Source: Limnobacter sp. MED105
GTDB lineage: Bacteria; Pseudomonadota; Gammaproteobacteria; Burkholderiales; Burkholderiaceae_B
Direction: 5' to 3'
DNA: 64,000 nt
Assembly: GCF_000170915.1 (NCBI RefSeq)
Contig: NZ_ABCT01000001.1
Coordinates: 547,360 to 611,359, forward strand
This document shows positions 1 to 8,806 of the stretch, one piece after another (positions within the stretch are counted from its first letter, which is position 1; each line of letters opens with the position of its first letter). The translations under genes and the position numbers were made by a program. Below the pieces are notes generated by a model. That model was not told the origin of the DNA, did not search any database, and saw nothing but the letters and a program-made list of their open reading frames with translations.

Positions 1-1
1 T

Positions 2-1297
2 GTTCAGGGACGATTGTTTGCGCTGGATCTGGATGTGTTTCAGCTTGACCAAGGGGTACGCTTTGAAGACGGCAATGTGGTGGTTGACTTCACTACCGAC
101 AAGGCCAGTATCGACACTTTTGAGTTCACCGTGTACAACCGTCGCCCACCTCGCCGCTATATCGAGGAGTTGGGGCCGTTGATTCAGGGCAACGGGAAAG
201 TGAAGGCAGAGGGTGTTTGGAATTTGACGGGTTTGAATGGTGAAATCCGCTTGTCCATGGACAGGGTTCCCTTGCTGCAGCGACTCGATCGATGGATGAT
301 GGTGAACTCGAGTGTGACGGTGCAGCAACCCAGTGTTGACGGACAACCCTTAAAGATTCGGGGGGAAGTGGATACCTTGGGGGCATACTTCGAGATGCCT
401 GAGAGTGGTCCTCAAACCCTGGGCGACGATGTGTTCATTCAAGGGCGCAGTGAACTGGCCGGACAAGGTTTGCCGATAGACCTGCAATTGCGCGCCAATT
501 TGGGTGACCGGTTTTACGTGAACGCTGAAGGCTTGCGAAGCCGGCTTGAGGGTGGTTTGCGCTTGGTGATGCTTGAGGGGGTTGGTGGCAGTGGGCAGCG
601 TCGATCGGGAAGACGTTTGAGCGCCACCGGCACCATTCAAACTGTGAGTGGTACTTATCGCGCCTATGGGCAAGATCTCTCAATCGAGCGAGGCGTGGTT
701 AACTTCCAGGGTCCGCTGGACAACCCGGGGCTGAATGTTCGTGCTGTGCGCAAGGGCGTGGCTGTTGAGGCGGGTGTAGAGGTAACTGGCACTGCGCAGC
801 GGCCCACGGTCAGTCTGGTCAGTGAACCAGCCGTGCCAGATTCGGAGAAGTTGTCGTGGATGATTCTAGGACGAGGAAGTGGTTCGGCAGACCGCGATTC
901 CACTTTGTTGCTGACCGCTGCTGCGGCAATTTTTGGTGATGAGGACGAAAGTACGACCCGTAAAATTGCGAAATCAATCGGTATCGATGACTTGAGTTTA
1001 AGCACAGGTTCCTTGACCGCAGCCGATTCCCGTGCGGTGGGTAGCAAGGTGGCCATTGCGCCTGGTGCAGATGCTTCCGCAAACGTGATTGGGTCTGATG
1101 ATCCCTTGCTGTCGCAACGTATTGTGTCCTTGGGAAAACGATTCAGCGATCGTGTTTATCTGAGTTTTGATCAATCTGTGACAACAGCGGCCAGTATTTT
1201 GAAACTGAACTATCAATACTCACGCAAGCTCAGCTTTATTGCACGGGCGGGGGCGGACAATGCAGTCGATGTGCTTTATCAATTCTCTTTTGACTGA
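2..1297 (+). CDS. tamB: TamB C-terminal part (translocation and assembly module), 5' truncated by window
   Basis: C-terminal DUF490 region of TamB, the inner-membrane-anchored periplasmic protein that works with the outer-membrane protein TamA in autotransporter assembly and lipid transfer to the outer membrane. The open frame runs to the window edge with no stop, and family members are usually over 1000 residues, so only about the last third is present. A TTG at 14 is not a credible start. The family signature is visible: a beta-rich stretch with GTIQTVSGTYRAYGQDLSI, then the LSWMILGRG segment, and a C-terminus ending in YQFSFD, an aromatic end typical of the family. The next gene begins 13 bp after the stop. 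The identification is firm; the missing N-terminal part cannot be assessed. Confidence 0.9.
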   Translation, partial: VQGRLFALDLDVFQLDQGVRFEDGNVVVDFTTDKASIDTFEFTVYNRRPPRRYIEELGPLIQGNGKVKAEGVWNLTGLNGEIRLSMDRVPLLQRLDRWMMVNSSVTVQQPSVDGQPLKIRGEVDTLGAYFEMPESGPQTLGDDVFIQGRSELAGQGLPIDLQLRANLGDRFYVNAEGLRSRLEGGLRLVMLEGVGGSGQRRSGRRLSATGTIQTVSGTYRAYGQDLSIERGVVNFQGPLDNPGLNVRAVRKGVAVEAGVEVTGTAQRPTVSLVSEPAVPDSEKLSWMILGRGSGSADRDSTLLLTAAAAIFGDEDESTTRKIAKSIGIDDLSLSTGSLTAADSRAVGSKVAIAPGADASANVIGSDDPLLSQRIVSLGKRFSDRVYLSFDQSVTTAASILKLNYQYSRKLSFIARAGADNAVDVLYQFSFD

Positions 1298-1309
1298 TTT
1301 CAGGACAAC

Positions 1310-4300
1310 ATGATTAATCCTGCCAGACTTGAAAAACTGGGTAATTGTTTTTCAAAACTCGGTACCACACCGAGTCAAGAACCCTGTGTCTTGATGTTGT
1401 CTAGTTCGAATGGGCTTGAGCGAGCCCAGGTAGAAACGTTTGTTGGTCAGTCGTTTGAAACTGGCTGGAATGCACTGTGTTCCCATGCCTCTGCTTTTTT
1501 TGATAAAACAGGCGTTGATTATGAATATGTCCGCGTGGATCGGGTTTGCGAGGTCAAGAGAACCAACTGGGCTGCACTGAAGGTGCTGCTTTCAACAACG
1601 AAACGAAATTACTTCAGTTACGGGATCGCGCTGGATCCGCAATTCGAATATTCCTTTTTGTGGGGCGAACTCAACGGCAATGCCATGTTGTATGGCGGTT
1701 CGGAGGAAGGGTTTTCTAAGCTCAATGTTGGGAATTTCGAAAAATATGCTCGAAAGAAATATGGCCAGTCCTTCGCACTGAACCATGATGATGAGCAACC
1801 GGTGTACCTGTTTTTGACGCAGGGTGCCTACATTGGCACAGATGAAATAGTGCACCACCTGGAGGAAGATGGTGTGGCTGTGGGACGCCGCCAGTTACCC
1901 GATCTGGATGTGCAATCAAGTAGCGAGCTGGTGTTGAATGCCAGTGAGTTTTTGGCGCGTCAGGTCAAGGACAACGGTTTTTTTGTATACGGACTGTTTC
2001 CATGCTTTAACAAGGAAATTCCAACTTACAACACGCTTCGTCATGCAAGTTCCACCTACGCAATGATTGAAGCGTGGGAAGTGACCCAAAGTGTATTTTT
2101 GAAGTCGGCGATTGACCGTTCGCTGCATTGTTTAACGAATGAATTGATCAAGCAGATTGAGTTAAGTGGTGGAATTCAAGCTGCCTTTTTGGTCGATACG
2201 GGAAATGAAATCAAGCTGGGTGGGAATGCCGTGAGCATTCTTGCACTGGCTAAATACACCGAGCTGACTGGCACCCGCGAATACATTGAATTGATGGAGA
2301 AACTGGCCCAGGGCATTGTCGCCATGCTGAATCCGGATACTCGTCAATTTGTGCACGTGTTGAACTACCCCGACCTTACCGTCAAAGAACAATTCAGGAT
2401 CATTTATTACGATGGTGAGGCCGCGTTCGCTCTCATGCGTTTGTACAAAATCACTCGCAGGGCAAGATGGCTACAAGCGGTTGAATTGGCTTTTGAATAC
2501 TTTATTGCTGCGCGTCACTGGAAAGCAAATGATCACTGGATGAGCTACTGCGTCAATGAGCTCACTTTGTATCGACCCAAGCGTGAGTATTTTGAGTTTG
2601 GAATTCGCAATTTTTCGAATCATCTCGATTTTGTATTAACTCGTATCACCACCTTTCCCACGCTGCTTGAGTTGATGATGGCTGCGCAACAAATGCTCTC
2701 GCGTTTGCAAGCCATGCCCGAGTTTGCTGACTTGTATTTACAAGTGGATACCGAGAAGTTTTACCGTGCTTTGCACTGGCGTGCCAATTACTTGACAACC
2801 GGGTATTTTTGGCCTGAGTGGGCGATGTACTTTGCGAAGCCCGACACGCTGAATGGCTCATTCTTTATTCGGCATCATGCTTATCGGGTGCGCATTGACG
2901 ATGTCGAGCACTATGTGTCGGGCTTGGTTGCTTACCGGAAGTTTCTGATTCAGGGTGAGTTGAATCAAGCTCAGGAAACGGCCAGGCCAAACACCTTGTT
3001 GAATGCAAAAGCGGAAGAAACTACTTTTTGGTTCTTGAACCAGAATTTTGGTTTCCAGCGTTCTGGTGTAGAGAATGCAGCATTGCTTCGCTACCGGGTT
3101 TTTGATCAGGAAATGCAGTTGCAGCCCGTGTTGTTGACCTGTCGTTACAATCCGCGACTGCATGAGTCAATCGACAAGCTGGTGGCCAACAAAGCCTTGC
3201 CCGCGTCCTCGCAGTGTCGATCCGTTTACGATTATTTTCAGAATGCTGAAGTGGTTTCAAGGCAGCTGAATACCGGACAATCTTTTTTTGATAATCCAAT
3301 GTTACGGTGCCAGTTGCTGGCGGACAGGCGGGATATCCGTGTGATGAGCCAACATGGACAATTGTTGATGTATGTGGTTCGAAATCCGGTCAATGACGCG
3401 CTTATTCACATTAACCATTTTTCGGAAGGCGTGAAGTTCCGAAAGGATTATTACGACAGCCGTGGATTTCTAAGTTGTGTCCAGTATTTGGATGCAGGGG
3501 GCGCGGTTAGCCATGAGCATTATTTGCGCCCCGATGGCACCTTGGCCATTGCGAAGCTTTACAAGCGAATCGATCAAAAATCACAGCTGTCCAATATTCG
3601 TTTGCATGATTCGACCGGAGTGCTGGTCGCCTGTTTGTTCAGTGAGTCAGAGTGGCTGACTTTTGCGTTGGTTTCCATGCTGAAGGCCAAGGGCGGCAAG
3701 CATGTGTTGGTGGTGGACAAGAATCGGTATTGGTATTTGCCTGCAATCGCGGCGCGTGACCAATTGCATCAGGAATCGTCTGGTCAGGTGGCAGTGGTGC
3801 CGATTATTCACGCCCTGCACACCCATGCTGTCGACAACCTGGCAACAAGTCCGACCAACTCCAATTTCAGGGATATATTGCACGATATCAAACGTCCTGA
3901 TGCAATCATCACGCTGACTAATCAGCAAATGAATGACATCTCCTCAAGATATGGCAACGGGCAACTATTTCCGATTGCTCACTCCTGTGAAGTAAAAGAC
4001 TCGATTCCCGATTTTGAAACCCGAGACCGATTTCGTATCGTCTCTATGGCCAGGTACAGTCCCGAGAAAAACCATCATTTGGCGATCGCAGCTTTCGCCA
4101 AGGTGGTCAAGAAGTATCCTCAAGCGCGCCTTGATTTTTATGGTTTCGCGGTTGCGGGAAGTTCACTGTTGTCTGACTTGAAGGCGCAAGTTGAATCCTT
4201 GGGCTTACAGAACCATATTGGTTTGAATGACTGGACTGATGCGCCTGCAACCCATTACCTTCGCGCAGGCTTGTCCTTGTTGACCAGTCAGGCCGAGGCT

Positions 4301-4582
4301 TATTCACTGGCCATTATGGAAAGTCTTTGTCACGCATGCCCCGCGATTGCGTTTGATGTTCCTTATGGACCATCGCATTTAATTGTGCACGGCGAAACCG
4401 GCTTGTTGGCTCCTTTCGGAGACACTGAGGCGCTTGCCGAGCAAATCATTTCGGTGTTTGATGACAAGGAGTTTCACAAATGCATGAGCGTTAAGGCCTT
4501 TGCGTTGGCGAACCGATTCAGTCACGCCGAGGCGGCGCGCCATTGGCGCCAATTGTTCTCAGCTGTTGGAGTGCTGTCATGA
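1310..4582 (+). CDS. Large three-part protein with C-terminal GT4 glycosyltransferase domain
   Basis: 1090 residues with no signal peptide, so probably cytoplasmic or peripheral. The N-terminal 170 residues are not recognised. The middle part (about 190-560) is helix-rich with paired helices (GGNAVSILALAKYTELTG, YYDGEAAFALMRLYKITR), resembling the alpha/alpha toroid of six-hairpin glycosidases and epimerases. The C-terminal part (about 880-1085) is a GT-B fold, family GT4: RFRIVSMARYSPEKNHHLA begins the nucleotide-sugar domain, and the EX7E motif is formed by E996 and E1004. The closest description is the poly(glycerol-phosphate) glucosyltransferase (TagE/TarM-like) group, but donor and acceptor cannot be inferred. 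The ATG follows AGGACA 13 bp after tamB, and the gene overlaps the next one by 4 nt (ATGA), so the two are probably translationally coupled. The glycosyltransferase domain is confident; the other domains are tentative. Confidence 0.75.
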   Translation: MINPARLEKLGNCFSKLGTTPSQEPCVLMLSSSNGLERAQVETFVGQSFETGWNALCSHASAFFDKTGVDYEYVRVDRVCEVKRTNWAALKVLLSTTKRNYFSYGIALDPQFEYSFLWGELNGNAMLYGGSEEGFSKLNVGNFEKYARKKYGQSFALNHDDEQPVYLFLTQGAYIGTDEIVHHLEEDGVAVGRRQLPDLDVQSSSELVLNASEFLARQVKDNGFFVYGLFPCFNKEIPTYNTLRHASSTYAMIEAWEVTQSVFLKSAIDRSLHCLTNELIKQIELSGGIQAAFLVDTGNEIKLGGNAVSILALAKYTELTGTREYIELMEKLAQGIVAMLNPDTRQFVHVLNYPDLTVKEQFRIIYYDGEAAFALMRLYKITRRARWLQAVELAFEYFIAARHWKANDHWMSYCVNELTLYRPKREYFEFGIRNFSNHLDFVLTRITTFPTLLELMMAAQQMLSRLQAMPEFADLYLQVDTEKFYRALHWRANYLTTGYFWPEWAMYFAKPDTLNGSFFIRHHAYRVRIDDVEHYVSGLVAYRKFLIQGELNQAQETARPNTLLNAKAEETTFWFLNQNFGFQRSGVENAALLRYRVFDQEMQLQPVLLTCRYNPRLHESIDKLVANKALPASSQCRSVYDYFQNAEVVSRQLNTGQSFFDNPMLRCQLLADRRDIRVMSQHGQLLMYVVRNPVNDALIHINHFSEGVKFRKDYYDSRGFLSCVQYLDAGGAVSHEHYLRPDGTLAIAKLYKRIDQKSQLSNIRLHDSTGVLVACLFSESEWLTFALVSMLKAKGGKHVLVVDKNRYWYLPAIAARDQLHQESSGQVAVVPIIHALHTHAVDNLATSPTNSNFRDILHDIKRPDAIITLTNQQMNDISSRYGNGQLFPIAHSCEVKDSIPDFETRDRFRIVSMARYSPEKNHHLAIAAFAKVVKKYPQARLDFYGFAVAGSSLLSDLKAQVESLGLQNHIGLNDWTDAPATHYLRAGLSLLTSQAEAYSLAIMESLCHACPAIAFDVPYGPSHLIVHGETGLLAPFGDTEALAEQIISVFDDKEFHKCMSVKAFALANRFSHAEAARHWRQLFSAVGVLS

Positions 4583-5280
4583 CTGCTGTTCAAACCGCAA
4601 TTTCTTTACTCACCGTGTTCGACTGGATCGCGGTGGCATTTTTTGTGATCTGCTTTCGCGGTTACAACTACGTGTTTGACGGGCGCAGTCGCTTTGGCAG
4701 ACGCGGATTGTCGCAAAAAACGCATGAATTCCGAAAGCTGTGGGCGCGTGAAATGCTTGCTCGAAGCAACCGCGTTGGCGACACGGCCTTGATTGGCAAC
4801 CTGGTCAACAGCGTTACTTTTTATGCCAATACCACGATCTATATTATTGCGGGTTTGTTTGCCTTGTTGGGTACGCTGGATCAGTTGGTCAATATCACCA
4901 GCGATTTGCCTTTCAGCCGGGAGGTTAGCCGAGGGCTGATGGAAATCAAAGTGCTGTTGGTTCTCACGGTGTTTGTGGTGGCTTATTTTAAATTTACGTG
5001 GAGCTTGCGCCAGTTCAACCTGCTGACCATTTTGGTAGGAGCAGCACCCGACGGAAACCCGGACAAGGAATACAACGAGGCTTATGTGTCGCGGATGGCG
5101 CGCATCAACAGCCTGGCCGGAGATGAATTCAACCGCGGATTGCGCAGTTATTATTTCGGAATTGCCTCGGTCACCTGGATGATTCATCCTGGTTTACTGG
5201 TGGCATTCAGTGCTTTGATTGTGTTGGTGTTGATCCGCAGGGACTTCTATTCAGAAGCCCTGGAGATCATGTCGAAGTAA
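4579..5280 (+). CDS. DUF599 family integral membrane protein
   Basis: A membrane protein of 233 residues. It starts with a hydrophobic segment (FDWIAVAFFVICFRGYNYVF) and has further spans around residues 80-100, 130-150 and at the C-terminus. The basic RRGLSQKTHEFRKLWAREM segment between the first and second spans matches the DUF599 pattern. Function is unknown in the family. The start chosen is the ATG at 4579, which overlaps the stop of the glycosyltransferase gene (ATGA) and implies translational coupling; an upstream in-frame ATG at 4543 lies inside the previous gene and is less likely. It ends 12 bp from the convergent ammonium transporter gene. Confidence 0.8.
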   Translation: MTAVQTAISLLTVFDWIAVAFFVICFRGYNYVFDGRSRFGRRGLSQKTHEFRKLWAREMLARSNRVGDTALIGNLVNSVTFYANTTIYIIAGLFALLGTLDQLVNITSDLPFSREVSRGLMEIKVLLVLTVFVVAYFKFTWSLRQFNLLTILVGAAPDGNPDKEYNEAYVSRMARINSLAGDEFNRGLRSYYFGIASVTWMIHPGLLVAFSALIVLVLIRRDFYSEALEIMSK

Positions 5281-5292
5281 GCACCGTGTTGA

Positions 5293-6498
5293 TTACCAAC
5301 TGCTGGTTTCGCGTTCGGGGCTGGCGCTGACCTTGTGAATGGTCAGGTCGGCACCGTTGAATTCCTCTTCGTCATTCAAGCGAATACCCACCGTCATTTT
5401 CAGTACACCGTACACCACAAAGCCACCCAGCAAGGCGAACGCCACGCCAGCCAAAGTGCCGATCAACTGGCTCATGAACGACACGCCGCCCATGCCGCCC
5501 AAGGCCTGCTGACCAAACACGCCAGCTGCGATGCCGCCGAAGGCGCCGCAAATGCCGTGCAATGGCCACACCCCCAATACATCGTCAACTTTCAAGCGGT
5601 TCTGGGTGAAGGTGAACATGTACACAAACAGCACGCCTGCGATGGATCCCACAGCCAGCGAACCCAGTGGATGCATGATGTTGCTGCCAGCACACACGGC
5701 TACCAGGCCAGCCAATGGGCCGTTGTAGGCAAAGCCGGGGTCGTTGCGGCCTGCGGCCAGTGCACCCAAGGTGCCGCCCACCATGGCCATCAGGCTGTTC
5801 ACGGCCACCAGGCCAGAGATGCCTTCAATTTTCTGGGCGCTCATGACGTTAAAGCCAAACCAGCCCACTGCCAGTACCCAACTTCCCAGTGCCAGGAAAG
5901 GGATGGAAGAGGGCGGGTGAGAACTGATTCGCCCGTCTTTCGTGTAACGACCACGGCGTGATCCCAGCAGCAATACGGCCGCCAAGGCGATCCAGCCACC
6001 CACGGCATGAACAACCACACTGCCCGCGAAGTCCATGAAAGGGGCGCCAAAACTGGCGGTTAGCCACTCTTGAAAGCCGTAGTTGCCGTTCCAGACCATG
6101 CCCTCAAACACGGGGTAGATCAAGCCCACCAATGCCGCTGTGGCCACCAACTGGGGCACAAAGCGCGCGCGTTCAGCAATACCGCCCGACACAATGGCGG
6201 GAATGGCTGCAGCGAATGTCAGCAGAAAGAAAAACTTCACCAGTGAATAGCCATTGCCCTCGTTGAGTACTGCGGCGGGTTCATAAAAACCCACGCCGTA
6301 AGCAATGGCATAGCCGATGAAAAAGTAGCTGATGGTACTGACCGAAAAATCGGCCAGAATTTTGACAAGTGCATTGACCTGGTTTTTGTGGCGCACCGTG
6401 CCCACTTCCAGAAATGCAAATCCAGCGTGCATTGCAAGCACCATGATGGCGCCTAGAAGCACAAAAAGAGTGTCCAGTGCGAGAGTGATTTGTTCCAT
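5293..6498 (-). CDS. amt: Ammonium transporter (Amt/MEP/Rh family)
   Basis: A 401-residue inner-membrane channel with about eleven spans that conducts ammonia or ammonium for nitrogen assimilation. The pore twin histidines are visible as H164 (VVVHAVGGW) and H314 (WPLHGICG), and the family signature FxFAGSVVVHAVGG-like segment is intact. The N-terminus starts directly with a hydrophobic helix and no cleavable signal is evident. The C-terminal cytoplasmic tail, where a GlnK regulator would bind, is of normal size and acidic. No glnK gene adjoins it, which is unusual because amtB often follows glnK. It lies 64 bp downstream of the unrecognised 428-residue gene on the same strand. Confidence 0.95.
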   Translation of the reverse strand: MEQITLALDTLFVLLGAIMVLAMHAGFAFLEVGTVRHKNQVNALVKILADFSVSTISYFFIGYAIAYGVGFYEPAAVLNEGNGYSLVKFFFLLTFAAAIPAIVSGGIAERARFVPQLVATAALVGLIYPVFEGMVWNGNYGFQEWLTASFGAPFMDFAGSVVVHAVGGWIALAAVLLLGSRRGRYTKDGRISSHPPSSIPFLALGSWVLAVGWFGFNVMSAQKIEGISGLVAVNSLMAMVGGTLGALAAGRNDPGFAYNGPLAGLVAVCAGSNIMHPLGSLAVGSIAGVLFVYMFTFTQNRLKVDDVLGVWPLHGICGAFGGIAAGVFGQQALGGMGGVSFMSQLIGTLAGVAFALLGGFVVYGVLKMTVGIRLNDEEEFNGADLTIHKVSASPERETSSW

Positions 6499-6562
6499 TT
6501 TGGTGAATTTTCAGGTTTTTGGTTGAAAGTGGGGCATTAGTTGCAAAAACAATGCCCGCTTT

Positions 6563-7849
6563 TCAGGCAGTTTGTGCACCGGTATGGTGCTGTGCTGATT
6601 TTTTGCGATCATCTTCCGGCCTGTTGGTGAGGCCTTGAAGTGTGTGCCCCAGCCAGAAAGATGCATTCCACGCGGGTGAACTCCAGTCAGCATGCTGCGA
6701 TACAGTAGTTTCCGCCAAATGGCTTGTTTGCTCGATCGCTTGTTGGGTAGGCACTTCTTGTTGGGACAGCAGGAAATGCGCTGAGGCTTTGGCTGGTAAC
6801 AGCCCAATAGTCTGGAATGCCTGAATCACATGGCTTGCCAGCGCCTCCCGAGATGCAAGCTTCACGGTTGAGTAGTCGTCGTTGAATTGCAGACAGTGTT
6901 GTAGTTCAACACTGCTTCCGAATTCTGCCTGCATCAACCGCCGCAGGGGTTCCGTTTTCAATTGCTCGCTGGCCATACCTGTGTTCAGGTCGCCAGGGGT
7001 GAATTCTGCAAGTTTGTTAGCGATTTGATCTGCGACAAGGTGGGCCAGCGCAGCGGGGGTAACGGTTTTCTCCAACAGAGCCAGTGCCATGGGCCCAAAT
7101 TGTTGTTGATACTCCTCGGTTGCGTAGCGGTCTGTGACGGCAGTCAAACCCCATTGGCTGGCTACGTGATTCTTCAGTGCTTGTACATGATGAATTTCCA
7201 GTGCTTTGGCCTGTGTCAGGTTCAATCGCCTGCTGTCGATGTGCTTGACCAGCTGAAGCAACTGCTGATCAATTGACTGGTTCTTGATCTTGATCACCAA
7301 GCCGGCAAGCCCCTGCTGTTGGTTAATCAGTTCGCTGGCGCAACTCAGTATATTAAGGGTGGTTCCTTCAGCGCAAACATTCAGCCCCTCGGCCAGGGCC
7401 AAGGCAATGCCGGTGCGCTGTTGCAATGGAATGGCATTGTTTTGAAGTTGTTGGGCAATCAGGTGCAGGTTGCGCCGGTTTTCGTTCACCATCAGCGGGG
7501 TGAGTGCTGTTGGGCGGCAATTTACTTTGGTGGCGGCAAAGTCTTGAATGTTGGCCAGCGCCTTTTGTTTTTGGGGGCTGTTGGCGGCGTGTTGTTGAAT
7601 AAACTCCCGCAGGGCATGAGTGGATTGGTTGAGCTGTTGCACATAGGGCTGATGAAGGGTTTTCGAACTGGTGAATTCATTCCAGGGTTTGCCTGCTGGA
7701 CTAACGCAGGGCAAATCGAGGTTTTGAGTTGCATGGGCATCATTGGCATTTAGGGCAGCAGTGGTGGTGCTTGTAGCGTGTTTTTCCAAGTGCTGCCAAA
7801 GGCTGGCAATGGACAATTCAATGTGGACTTGTTCAATATTCGCTGACAT
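6563..7849 (-). CDS. Unrecognised 428-residue Gln/Ala/Leu-rich helical protein
   Basis: No family is recognised. The product is predicted to be mostly alpha-helical, rich in Gln, Ala, Leu and His, without a signal peptide or membrane span. A central block (about residues 130-180) contains RTGIALALAEGLNVCAEGTT followed by repeated amphipathic helices, which looks like a folded helical domain. The C-terminus is Gln/His-rich and polar. The start was set at the ATG at 7849; an in-frame GTG at 7891 would add 14 residues, and neither has a clear ribosome binding site. It lies between a TetR regulator and the ammonium transporter on the same strand. A regulatory or effector-like role is possible but unsupported. 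Confidence 0.6.
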   Translation of the reverse strand: MSANIEQVHIELSIASLWQHLEKHATSTTTAALNANDAHATQNLDLPCVSPAGKPWNEFTSSKTLHQPYVQQLNQSTHALREFIQQHAANSPQKQKALANIQDFAATKVNCRPTALTPLMVNENRRNLHLIAQQLQNNAIPLQQRTGIALALAEGLNVCAEGTTLNILSCASELINQQQGLAGLVIKIKNQSIDQQLLQLVKHIDSRRLNLTQAKALEIHHVQALKNHVASQWGLTAVTDRYATEEYQQQFGPMALALLEKTVTPAALAHLVADQIANKLAEFTPGDLNTGMASEQLKTEPLRRLMQAEFGSSVELQHCLQFNDDYSTVKLASREALASHVIQAFQTIGLLPAKASAHFLLSQQEVPTQQAIEQTSHLAETTVSQHADWSSPAWNASFWLGHTLQGLTNRPEDDRKKSAQHHTGAQTA

Positions 7850-7908
7850 AGTGTGCGCAATCTGCCCCGGTGCAATTGAGTAACCTTGCACTGGATATCA
7901 GTTCCCAG

Positions 7909-8535
7909 TCAGGCTGCTTTGAGTGCGCCCCACAAAATTCCGAACAGGTCATCAAACTGGTCGATCAGTTTGTGGCTTTCCTTGCGCAGAAAATGCATTT
8001 GCGCCACACGGCCAAACACGCCCATAAACACGTCCAAAAGCATTTTGCTGGACACTGTGTTGTTGAACACTCCCTTGTGTTGACCTTCTTTCAGCATGCC
8101 AAGAAAGGCACCCATCAGCTCCGGGCTTTCATACACCGGCAGGTCCTGGTAGCGGCTGGCGGGTATGGATACGGTCAACAGCAAAATCACCTTGGGGTGT
8201 TTGTCAAAGTAATCCAGCATCACCCACAGGGTTTTGCGCAGGCGTTCACGGTAATCTTCAATACCCTCTAGGTGGTCAATCATGCGGTTGGCCAGGCGGC
8301 TAAGTGTGGCGTCCAGCACGTAAGCCACCAACTGTTCCTTGCTTCCAAAGTATTTGTAAATGGTTTGCAGTGAAACATTGGCCGTACGCGCCACTTCAAT
8401 CAGTGGCACGCTGTTGAAATCGTGGTTGGTAAACAGCTCCAGTACTGCATTCTCAATGCGGTCCAGCGTGGCCTTTCGCATGGTGGCCGGGTTGGCGTTG
8501 ATATCTGCTTTGTGGTTGCTTGCGCTTGCATTCAT
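7909..8535 (-). CDS. TetR/AcrR family transcriptional regulator next to the fad genes
   Basis: A repressor-type regulator of 208 residues. The N-terminal TetR helix-turn-helix is clear: RIENAVLELFTNHDFNSVPL, then a recognition helix region ending SLQTIYKYFGSKEQL. The C-terminal ligand-binding half is helical and has no identified ligand, although its position suggests an acyl-CoA. The start is set at the ATG at 8535; an in-frame GTG at 8547 is the alternative. It is transcribed divergently from fadA, and the intergenic region holds two palindromes with the same half-site and spacing (8655-8670 and 8762-8783), which are good candidates for its operators. Regulation of beta-oxidation, in the manner of PsrA or FadR-type TetR proteins, is inference from this arrangement. 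Confidence 0.9.
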   Translation of the reverse strand: MNASASNHKADINANPATMRKATLDRIENAVLELFTNHDFNSVPLIEVARTANVSLQTIYKYFGSKEQLVAYVLDATLSRLANRMIDHLEGIEDYRERLRKTLWVMLDYFDKHPKVILLLTVSIPASRYQDLPVYESPELMGAFLGMLKEGQHKGVFNNTVSSKMLLDVFMGVFGRVAQMHFLRKESHKLIDQFDDLFGILWGALKAA

Positions 8536-8654
8536 GGTGAGCGACACCCACTTTTTATGGGTTTAAAGGGGGAAATCCAAAGGCGAATCATCTGGTACGA
8601 GTCCGGGTTTGGTCAACCACGATTCAAGCCAGATACACTTGGGTGATCAAAAAC

Positions 8655-8670
8655 GGTAAGCTAAATTACC
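8655..8670. promoter_or_regulatory. Operator-like palindrome 1 (GGTAA-N6-TTACC)
   Basis: Perfect inverted repeat GGTAA, six-nucleotide spacer, TTACC, located between the tetR-type gene and fadA. The same half-site and spacing recur 107 bp downstream. It is probably a binding site for the divergently encoded TetR protein and lies closer to that gene's start, which suggests autoregulation. Not tested. Confidence 0.55.
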
Positions 8671-8713
8671 ATATTCATAGAGGTGACACTCTAAAGTAAC
8701 TTCTTGGGTTGAT

Positions 8714-8755
8714 TGTGCGTTTGCACATCGCCATTCTGGACTGTGAAGAATTCAC
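8714..8755. promoter_or_regulatory. Two further short palindromes in the fadA upstream region
   Basis: TGTGC-GTTT-GCACA at 8714-8727 and GTGAA-GAA-TTCAC at 8743-8755 lie between the two GGTAA/TTACC palindromes. They are short and may be chance, but their clustering suggests additional protein binding around the fadA promoter. No convincing -35/-10 pair could be assigned. Confidence 0.25.
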
Positions 8756-8761
8756 GATACC

Positions 8762-8783
8762 TTCGGTAATTTCGGTTACCGAA
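8762..8783. promoter_or_regulatory. Operator-like palindrome 2 (TTCGGTAA-N6-TTACCGAA) upstream of fadA
   Basis: Perfect 8-bp inverted repeat TTCGGTAA, spacer of six, TTACCGAA, ending 23 bp before the fadA start. It contains the same GGTAA-N6-TTACC core as the site at 8655-8670. Occupancy here would block transcription or ribosome access to fadA, so it is the likely repressor site for the fadA-fadB-fadE block. Confidence 0.65.
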
Positions 8784-8806
8784 TCCAGAAAATCCAGGAG
8801 GCACAG

